Assembly: GCA_947372465.1 (NCBI GenBank)
Contig: CANBTT010000028.1
Location: forward strand, 1-39,231
Origin: Burkholderiales bacterium
GTDB lineage: Bacteria; Pseudomonadota; Gammaproteobacteria; Burkholderiales; Burkholderiaceae_C
DNA length: 39,231 nt
Direction of reading: 5' to 3'
The position numbers and the translations under genes are program-made. Positions 33,147 to 39,231 of the stretch are shown here, piece after piece; within the stretch, counting starts at the first letter, position 1, and the number at the start of each line of letters is the position of its first letter. The notes under the pieces were generated by a model. That model did no database searches and was not told the origin of the DNA. It was given only the letters and a program-made list of their open reading frames with translations.

Positions 33147-33192
33147 TGATTCACATAAGAATCAATTATAGGAAAATAATGCACAAATGCAA
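33147..33192 (-). promoter_or_regulatory. Promoter/operator of the ABC-catabolic operon
   Basis: On the minus strand a perfect TATAAT (33165-33170) has a weak -35 (TTGCAT, 33187-33192) and is directly followed by the 18-bp inverted repeat TGATTC-ACATAA-GAATCA (33147-33164), which covers the transcript start. That is a typical repressor position. The repeat is related to the one at 19489-19506. The rest of the 202-base gap has no gene. Confidence 0.65.
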
Positions 33193-33321
33193 TCCTTGAT
33201 TGAATCCATAGAAAGCGGCGTAAAGCACACGTCCCTCAAACTGTAAGCCCGTTGGAGACAAGGGCACGCCAAAGCAATCCAACGTTTTCAAGTTCTGCGT
33301 AAAGTGGCTAAGGCTGCAACG

Positions 33322-34719
33322 TCAAACGGCTTGGAGCAACTGCGTGAGTTCACTGGCCTCTTGCATGTGCTCCATGTTCCAAATCAGCGAACAAACCGCC
33401 TGTGATCGCGCAAGCCCCAAAACGGGCGTCATCAACTGCAAGCATTTGCGCTCGAGCTCGGCGCGGTTCATCGGATTGTCAGGTGTGCCTTTGACGTCCT
33501 TGGTGTAGGCTTGAATGACTTGGCCGGATAAAAATTCAATTTCCACAATGCCTTGACGTGTGGGCATGTACTTTGAGAGCTCATCGCTGCCCTCCAAGCT
33601 CACCCGTTCGCGCAGTTTTAAAACATCAGGGTCCAGCATGCGCTCACGCGCGTGGGCCAACTCAAAATGCATCTCGCGCTCCAAAAGCATCAAGGCCGTC
33701 AAGTGCTGCAAACAAATCTCTGGCATCTCACGGTTGTTCACGATGCTCAATGACTCGTGGGGAATCTTCACACGAATCGCTTTGATTTGCTCAAGTTCGG
33801 ATGTCAATGCTGCGTGCTCATGCATCAGGGTATCCAGACTGTCCAAAGGCGCTTGAATGGGCGAGCCCACCGTCCAACGCTTGATGCTTGTGCGCATGAT
33901 TTCAAAGCGCTCGCCCAAGGCCTCCCCCAAAGCATTGCGCAGTGGGTTGACACCGTAGGCGTCGTAAAAATTGCGCTCTCCTGAGAACACATCCTCCACC
34001 CCAGTAAATCCATTGATCACCATCACCGCCGCACTCACCCCATTGCGAGCGGGCATGCCACCAAAATCAAAGGCTTTTTCAATGTGATCTTTGTCGCGCA
34101 TCCAGCACGCAACACCTGAGGCTTGTTGCGCCGCGTAAGACAACAAATACCTGGCCTGCAGCGCATTCACACCGGCAAGTGCGCCTGCCGCGGCGGCTGC
34201 GCCAAAGTTGGGACCAAAGGTGTGTGAGGAATGCCCATCCACGCGAAATTGATAGGCGTGCAACGATTTGGTCAATCGACAACACACGTCGTAGCCGAGT
34301 GCCATGGCTCTGAGCATTTGAGAGCCGCTCTTGTGATAAAGCTCCGCTGCCGCCAACACGCTCGCCACGATACCGCACCCCGGATGGGTCAGCGACTCAG
34401 CGTGCGAGTCATCCGTTTCATCGGCATGGCCAAACATGCCATTGACCATCGCCACATGAATGGCCGTGCCTTTGAGCTTCGTGCCCAGTACCGTGGCTTG
34501 AGCCGCACTTGGGCCTTGAGCCAATAAAAATCCTTGGGCCCGCTCTCCCGCCAACATCTGCGAACCCGACACCATGGAGGCCACGGTGTCGAGAAAGTGA
34601 AATTTTGTTTTTTCTACAACCACCTCTGGCAGGGCTTGTCCCAGCGCTTTAGCGATGTACTCAGAGATCACGGGCATGACCGAGCCCGTTGCATTCAAAT
34701 CAGACATGCTTGAATCCAT
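33322..34719 (-). CDS. MmgE/PrpD-family protein
   Basis: 465 residues of the MmgE/PrpD fold, the family of 2-methylcitrate dehydratase and cis-aconitate (itaconate-forming) decarboxylase. Visible family blocks are DTVASMVSG, FGHADETDDSHAESLTHPG and the C-terminal KGTPDNPM. The DDSH segment matches the substrate-site region seen in the second copy (DFDDTH). An ATG 12 bases downstream is an alternative start; neither has a clear ribosome-binding site. It is the last gene of the minus-strand organic-acid group. The reaction is not decidable from sequence. Confidence 0.85.
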   Translation of the reverse strand: MDSSMSDLNATGSVMPVISEYIAKALGQALPEVVVEKTKFHFLDTVASMVSGSQMLAGERAQGFLLAQGPSAAQATVLGTKLKGTAIHVAMVNGMFGHADETDDSHAESLTHPGCGIVASVLAAAELYHKSGSQMLRAMALGYDVCCRLTKSLHAYQFRVDGHSSHTFGPNFGAAAAAGALAGVNALQARYLLSYAAQQASGVACWMRDKDHIEKAFDFGGMPARNGVSAAVMVINGFTGVEDVFSGERNFYDAYGVNPLRNALGEALGERFEIMRTSIKRWTVGSPIQAPLDSLDTLMHEHAALTSELEQIKAIRVKIPHESLSIVNNREMPEICLQHLTALMLLEREMHFELAHARERMLDPDVLKLRERVSLEGSDELSKYMPTRQGIVEIEFLSGQVIQAYTKDVKGTPDNPMNRAELERKCLQLMTPVLGLARSQAVCSLIWNMEHMQEASELTQLLQAV

Positions 34720-34853
34720 TCAAAAAAAACATCGCTTGCTTCCTCTCTTTAACCCTTGGCTTCAAACTTTCTTTGCACACTGCGCATTGCATCGCCATGT
34801 TCGCCGAGCGACTGATCGGACCCCAACAGGTCAAACGACAGGCCACTCAAAAA

Positions 34854-36212
34854 TCACTGACACAAGCGCCACAAATCAGACATGTCCTGCAGGGCTTCCA
34901 AATTCCAAATCAAGCAAGCGAGCTCCTTGGCTTGAACTTCACCCAAAGTGCCCCGTGCATTGGAGAGAAACTTGCCCTCCAAATCTTCATCGCTCATCGG
35001 GTGATCCACCGTGCCCGTGGCGTGCTCAATGAACACGTCCTTTTGCTGCCCCTTGTACGTGATGCTTGCCCTGGCCTGATCACGCGCGAGCGACTCATCA
35101 ACCCGCACTTTGATTTTTTGCCGAACTTGCTCCACCACGGGATCCATGACGCGCTCGTCCGAATACTGCCTAAGCCCCGCTTGACCATCCACCAAAGCAA
35201 TGGCCACACTGTGGTAGATGCTGAACTTGGAATGCAAACCCGTGGTGGGTGCTTGAGTGCCTGTGATGGACACGACCAATGGGTGCACAGTCACCTCAAT
35301 TTGATCAATCTCATCCAACGCACATGCACGAAGACGATGAAGCGCAATCATGGCATCTATCGCTGGGTGCAAGACCACACCGCAGGCATAGGGCTTAAAG
35401 CCGTTGCGATCAATCTCCCACAATGCACCCAAGTGCTCCACCATTTTTTCTGGCTGAGCACGTGCACTGTAGATGCGACTAAAGCCCCTCTTGCCTTCCA
35501 CGATCTCTTGGCTGCTGTTGAAGCCTTTGAGCGCCAACCTGGCCGCCAACAGGCCATTGGAGGCGGCTCGGCCCGCATGAAAGGATTTGCACATCGTGCC
35601 ACGGTTTTGTTGCATCCCGCTCGCCTGCGTGCCGGCAATCCCCATCGCATGGGTCAATTGCTGTGCATCCAGGCCAATGAGCTTGCCCACCGCCACACCC
35701 GCTGCAAAATGCCCAAGCGTGCCCGTCAAATGCCAGCCCCCCGCGTGGTGGTCGGGAGAGGACTGTCCAACCCTCACACCCGCCTCAAAACCACAAACGT
35801 AGGCGAGTAAAAAATCGCTGGCCGAGGTTTTCTTTCTCTGAGACTCCGACATCAATGCAGACAAGGTGGGCGAGCTTGCATGCAAAACCACGCCCCCCAT
35901 GTGGGTGTCATCAAAATCCAAAATATGCCCCATCTGTCCATTGACCAAAGCGGCATCTAAAAAAGTGAGGCGTTGTTTCTTACCAAGGACGATGCTTTGC
36001 GTACTCAAACCGTTCTCTAGCAAGGTCTCAAGGAGAATGGCGGGCGTGGGGTGCGTGGATCCGACCAAGGCACAGCCAAGCCAATCCAATAAACCCCGTT
36101 TTGCCGCATGAACGGTCTTTGACGGCAAGTCCTTGAACTGGACTTCAGCAATGCATTTGGCAAAATCCTCTGTATAAGTGGCGTCCCCCACTTGCCTGAT
36201 GTGCATACCCAT
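34854..36212 (-). CDS. MmgE/PrpD-family protein, second copy
   Basis: 452-residue paralogue of the next gene downstream, with RGLLDWLGCALVG, GHILDFDDTHMGGVVLHAS and DHPMSDEDLEGKF. It is clearly diverged from the neighbour, so the pair is more likely two enzymes for different dicarboxylates or stereoisomers than a recent duplication. I chose the ATG at 36212 (AAGGA ten bases upstream), which leaves a 13-base gap to the Bug stop; a longer start would overlap that gene. Confidence 0.86.
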   Translation of the reverse strand: MGMHIRQVGDATYTEDFAKCIAEVQFKDLPSKTVHAAKRGLLDWLGCALVGSTHPTPAILLETLLENGLSTQSIVLGKKQRLTFLDAALVNGQMGHILDFDDTHMGGVVLHASSPTLSALMSESQRKKTSASDFLLAYVCGFEAGVRVGQSSPDHHAGGWHLTGTLGHFAAGVAVGKLIGLDAQQLTHAMGIAGTQASGMQQNRGTMCKSFHAGRAASNGLLAARLALKGFNSSQEIVEGKRGFSRIYSARAQPEKMVEHLGALWEIDRNGFKPYACGVVLHPAIDAMIALHRLRACALDEIDQIEVTVHPLVVSITGTQAPTTGLHSKFSIYHSVAIALVDGQAGLRQYSDERVMDPVVEQVRQKIKVRVDESLARDQARASITYKGQQKDVFIEHATGTVDHPMSDEDLEGKFLSNARGTLGEVQAKELACLIWNLEALQDMSDLWRLCQ

Positions 36213-36225
36213 TGAAAAAAATTCC

Positions 36226-37191
36226 TTACTCTGCGGTGATGTTGGCTTTGCTGATGACTTCACTCCAACGCTTGGCTTCTGCCTCTAAAAGCTCTCCCGC
36301 CTCCCTTGGGCCGCCAGACACAGGCTCCATCTCGTAGCGCTTTAAAAGTTGCTGAAGACCTTGCGATTTTAAAGTCACATCGGCAGCCTCTCTTAAGCGC
36401 TTTAAGACCTCCACAGGTGTGCGAACGGGCAAATAAACACCGTACCAACCAGGAACATCATAGTCTTTGATCCCAGACTCCGCAAAACTGGGCACCTCGG
36501 GCAGAACCAGCGAACGCGCAAGGGACGTCACGGCAAGCGGTCGCATCTTTTTGGAAAGGATTTGAGGCTTGAGTTCTGAGACCGACCCAAACATCATCTC
36601 CACATCCCCAGAGTACAAGGCGTTCATGGCCGGCCCAGCCCCCTTGTAAGGCACGTGAAGCACATCGACCAAGGCTTTGCTCTTAAAGAGCTCGGCGGCC
36701 AAATGAATGGCCGAACCCGCCCCAGCAGACGAGTAGTTGTACTTGCCTGGATTGGCTTTAAGAAGCGCGATCAATTCGCTCAAGTTCTTCGAGGGGAAAT
36801 CATTTCTGAGCACCAACACATAGGCCGAGCGACCAATGAGCGTCAAGGGATCCAGCAATTTCAAATTGATGCCCATCTTGGGATAAAGCGCAGGAGCCGA
36901 CGCGGTGGCAATGTTGCCCAGCAGCAAGGTGTATCCATCCGCAGGCGCATTGATGGCCGCCAAAATACCAAGCGCACCACCAGAGCCCGCCTTGTTTTCA
37001 ACCACCACCGTTTGCCCCAGATTCTTGGTGAACTCGCTGGCAAAAAGCCTTGCGATCCCGTCCACCGTGCCCGCCGGTGCGAACGGCACAATGAGTCTCA
37101 AGGGACGATCAGGATAATCGGCCAAGGCCGGCCCACAGGCCCATCCAAAGAGCAAAGAAAGACAAACAACAAGGGAAGAAATCTTTAGCAT
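36226..37191 (-). CDS. Bug/TctC-family periplasmic solute-binding protein
   Basis: 321-residue Bug protein with signal peptide MLKISSLVVCLSLLFGWACG..ALA/DYPD and first strand LRLIVPFAPAGTVDG. I chose the ATG at 37191 because the signal peptide then has normal form; an ATG 30 bases upstream is possible and neither has a ribosome-binding site. The 170-base upstream region is very AT-rich and contains TATAAA-like sequence on the minus strand, so this gene likely starts a transcript that continues into the two PrpD-family genes. Confidence 0.88.
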   Translation of the reverse strand: MLKISSLVVCLSLLFGWACGPALADYPDRPLRLIVPFAPAGTVDGIARLFASEFTKNLGQTVVVENKAGSGGALGILAAINAPADGYTLLLGNIATASAPALYPKMGINLKLLDPLTLIGRSAYVLVLRNDFPSKNLSELIALLKANPGKYNYSSAGAGSAIHLAAELFKSKALVDVLHVPYKGAGPAMNALYSGDVEMMFGSVSELKPQILSKKMRPLAVTSLARSLVLPEVPSFAESGIKDYDVPGWYGVYLPVRTPVEVLKRLREAADVTLKSQGLQQLLKRYEMEPVSGGPREAGELLEAEAKRWSEVISKANITAE

Positions 37192-37390
37192 AAAAAAATA
37201 AGGAAAAGAGGGCTTGAACATTAAAAAAATATTTAAATTAAATATAATTTTTATAGGATGCTTAATTTTTAAGCACCCTAGAGCAAGCCAATGAATTCAA
37301 GGACTTCCGCTATTTTTAGAGCGACTTATCCACCTCAAGTGTGAATAACTTATCTGAAAAAATATGATATAGGTACCCGCTGCATTGGGC

Positions 37391-37966
37391 TCAACGCTGA
37401 CCATCGTGCACACTCACCTGCTCTTTCAAAAGTCCGCCCAATCGAGAGTGAACACGTCCCCCCGTTCCCATCAACAAGGCAAAGAGGATCTCCTTGGGTC
37501 TGGGTGCATCTTGGATACCAATTTCCATGGAATTGAAATGACTGCGGACATACGCCGCATGAATGTAGTGAAGGGGCACCATCAAACGGTAACCACAATG
37601 CGCAACCGCCTTGGATGCTGGCACGATCGCCTTGGGCTCGCCAAGCAAAGACCGCATGGCCCAACCACCCGCCTCATGCCACACAGCACCGTGCTCCATC
37701 TCTCCATCCACCCCCACAATCGCAGCCTTGCTGTAGACCTCAATGTTTTCTTTGCCCAAGGTGTCCACCAACTCTTGTGCCAAAAGGGTCCCTAAGCTCC
37801 TTAACTCAGCCATGAAGGGCATCAAATCGGGTTCATAGCGACCTGCATAAGGGTTCTCAATGACCGCACATGCAGCAGCAAGTTTCAGGGGCGTTTGAGC
37901 AACGGGCCCGCCCTCATGGTAGGTCGTCTCAATGGTTAAACTGCGTTTGCGGATTTTGATGTTCAT
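37391..37966 (-). CDS. Amino acid synthesis family protein (DUF1185)
   Basis: 191-residue protein of the DUF1185 / AA_synth family: IRKRSLTIETTYHEGG, KLAAACAVIENPYAGRYEPDL, VGVDGEMEHGAVWHEAGGWAMR and VPLHYIHAAYVRSH are its typical blocks. Despite the family name no enzyme activity is established; members are often encoded with Bug proteins and amidase-type hydrolases. It follows the next Bug gene upstream by 38 bases and is probably cotranscribed with it. Confidence 0.87.
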   Translation of the reverse strand: MNIKIRKRSLTIETTYHEGGPVAQTPLKLAAACAVIENPYAGRYEPDLMPFMAELRSLGTLLAQELVDTLGKENIEVYSKAAIVGVDGEMEHGAVWHEAGGWAMRSLLGEPKAIVPASKAVAHCGYRLMVPLHYIHAAYVRSHFNSMEIGIQDAPRPKEILFALLMGTGGRVHSRLGGLLKEQVSVHDGQR

Positions 37967-38004
37967 CGATTGCTTTCAATGGAATGTACGAGCGCTCTTG
38001 GCGT

Positions 38005-38973
38005 TCACTGTTTAGGAATTTTGGCCTCGTTGATGACTTGCGTCCAACGCTGAAGCTCTGAGCTGACCATTTGACGCATCTCCTCGGGTGTGCTGCCTCT
38101 GGCCTCTCCACCCATTTCTTCAAGCCTGGATTTAACCGATGCAACTTGCAAGGCCTTGAGGGTCTCTGTGTTGAGTTTATCAATGACCGGCTTGGGTGTC
38201 CCAACGGGCGCGAGCAAACCTGCCCAAGAGCGAACGTCATAATTCGCTACACCTTGATCTGCAACAGTGGCCAACTCGGGCAAACCAGGCCAGCGCTGTG
38301 GCCCCGTGGTGGCCAAGGCTCGCAATTTACCTGATTTGATGTTGGTGATCACAGCCGTAGGCGGCGCGATGATGAAATCGACATCGTTGGCCAAAAGGGC
38401 GGTGATGGACGCCGCGTCTCCACGATAAGGAATGTGCACCAATTTCATGCGTCCCATTTTGGCGAGCAATTCCCCTGCCAAATGGTGTGTTGAGCCGATG
38501 CCAGCCGACCCATAGGTCAGACCGTTGGCACTGACACGAGCAGCATCCAACAAATCAGAGAAGGTTTTGAACTTTGACTCAGCAGAGGTCACCACCAGGA
38601 AGGGGAAATAAGTGATGGTGGAGACCATCTCAAAGTCGGCCACGGTTTTGTAGGGCAAGCTGTTGTACAAGGCACCTGCAACAGCGTGACCACCGGTGGC
38701 CAACAACAAGGTGTAGCCATCGGGCTTGGCTCTGGCAACCGAGGCCGACGCGATGGTGCCGCCCGCACCTGTTTGGGCCTCAACCACCACCCCTTGGCCC
38801 AAACTCTTGGAGACTTCAAGCCCAATCGACCTGGCAATGTTGTCTGCATTGCCCCCCGGCGCAAAACCTTGCAAAATTTTAATGGGATGATCAGGATAAG
38901 TTTGAGCCAAAGCACTCAAACTCAACACCCAACAAGTCATCCCAATGATCGACGCAATGATCGCTTTTATCAT
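38005..38973 (-). CDS. Bug/TctC-family periplasmic solute-binding protein
   Basis: 322-residue Bug protein with signal peptide MIKAIIASIIGMTCWVLSLS..LA/QTYPDHP and the variant ligand loop ILQGFAPGGNADN (NAD in place of STD). GGAG lies seven bases before the ATG. It is encoded between the fumarylacetoacetate-hydrolase-family gene (30 bases upstream) and the DUF1185 gene, suggesting uptake of an acid handled by these products. Confidence 0.91.
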   Translation of the reverse strand: MIKAIIASIIGMTCWVLSLSALAQTYPDHPIKILQGFAPGGNADNIARSIGLEVSKSLGQGVVVEAQTGAGGTIASASVARAKPDGYTLLLATGGHAVAGALYNSLPYKTVADFEMVSTITYFPFLVVTSAESKFKTFSDLLDAARVSANGLTYGSAGIGSTHHLAGELLAKMGRMKLVHIPYRGDAASITALLANDVDFIIAPPTAVITNIKSGKLRALATTGPQRWPGLPELATVADQGVANYDVRSWAGLLAPVGTPKPVIDKLNTETLKALQVASVKSRLEEMGGEARGSTPEEMRQMVSSELQRWTQVINEAKIPKQ

Positions 38974-39003
38974 CTTTGCACTCCTTCAAAGGATGGGTCG
39001 TTT

Positions 39004-39231
39004 TTAAGCTTGGTTCACAATGGGGTTGACCAAGGTGCCAATGCCTTCGATCTCCACTTCACACACATCACCGGCTTTCATGAATTTGGGCGGTTTGCGA
39101 CTCCAACCCACGCCTGCTGGCGTGCCCGTTGCGATGACATCGCCGGGACTTAGGGTAAAGATGGCAGACGAATAACTGATCAACTGTGCAATGCTGAAAA
39201 TCATGTGCCCTGTGTGACTCGACTGAACCAC
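39004..39231 (-). CDS. Fumarylacetoacetate hydrolase-family protein, C-terminal part
   Basis: Only the last 75 codons are inside the window; the gene continues beyond the right edge. The fragment has the family's closing blocks HTGHMIFSIAQLISY, FTLSPGDVIATGTPAGVG and FMKAGDVCEVEIEGIGTLVNP. Members hydrolyse, hydrate or decarboxylate 2-keto/1,3-diketo acids formed after aromatic ring cleavage, using a divalent metal. The missing N-terminal and middle part holds most metal ligands, so the activity cannot be narrowed. Confidence 0.9.
   Translation of the reverse strand: MVQSSHTGHMIFSIAQLISYSSAIFTLSPGDVIATGTPAGVGWSRKPPKFMKAGDVCEVEIEGIGTLVNPIVNQA

Noticed and set aside
37324..37354. Two direct ACTTATC repeats upstream of the Bug gene at 37191
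   Set aside because: Seven-base direct repeats in an AT-rich region are common by chance and no matching site or regulator was found.

Overview
The window looks like a chromosomal stretch from a betaproteobacterium of the order Burkholderiales, probably the family Comamonadaceae. The evidence is seven separate Bug/TctC-type periplasmic binding proteins in 39 kb, moderate GC, and a gene mix of aromatic/organic-acid catabolism plus a BON/YflT/copper-ATPase stress block that is familiar from that group. The genus cannot be fixed from this sequence. There are no rRNA or tRNA genes, insertion sequences, phage genes or CRISPR arrays.

Layout. (1) 88-4092, plus strand: a Bug protein, then a CMD-family protein, a D-2-hydroxyacid dehydrogenase and a second Bug protein. 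(2) 4137-4874, minus: a small outer-membrane-barrel-like protein behind a TATAAT promoter that carries a near-ideal Fur box. (3) 4992-9294: a divergent stress block. A minus-strand operon (triple-BON protein, YflT-like membrane protein, small 'translational machinery' protein) and a plus-strand Cu+ P1B-ATPase each have an FNR/Anr-type dyad at the position expected for class II activation. (4) 9300-13447: a URC-type uracil catabolism operon (URC1-like GTP cyclohydrolase II homologue, URC4/DUF1688, uracil phosphoribosyltransferase) with a divergent LysR gene and a T-N11-A dyad between them.

(5) 13471-18244, minus: a tightly overlapping operon of FAD monooxygenase, isocitrate-lyase/PEP-mutase-type lyase, isochorismatase-type amidohydrolase, maleate-isomerase/arylmalonate-decarboxylase-like protein and a Bug protein, followed by a small lipoprotein. 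A divergent Bug gene (18390-19364) ends at a strong terminator. (6) 19538-22847, plus: extradiol-type dioxygenase, a 75-residue recombinase-like HTH protein, Rieske oxygenase alpha subunit and its FMN/2Fe-2S reductase. (7) 33119-22861, minus: ABC importer (ATPase, binding protein, permease), SDR, cupin, alpha/beta hydrolase, IclR regulator, TPP enzyme, aspartate-dehydrogenase-like enzyme, Bug protein and an atypical SDR. Regions 6 and 7 converge, and each begins at a promoter followed by a related 18-bp inverted repeat. I infer that they form one IclR-controlled regulon for uptake, ring oxidation, ring cleavage and lower-pathway processing of an unidentified aromatic compound.

(8) 33322-39231, minus: two MmgE/PrpD-family genes, two Bug genes, an amino-acid-synthesis-family (DUF1185) gene and the 3' end of a fumarylacetoacetate-hydrolase-family gene that runs off the window. 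This again looks like organic-acid catabolism.

The most distinctive signals are the matched operator pair bracketing regions 6 and 7, the complete URC operon with its dyad, the paired anaerobic-type boxes in region 3, a seven-copy G-rich hexamer array inside the ABC operon, and two enzyme homologues that lack their family's usual catalytic residues. All motif calls were made by eye; no database search was possible.
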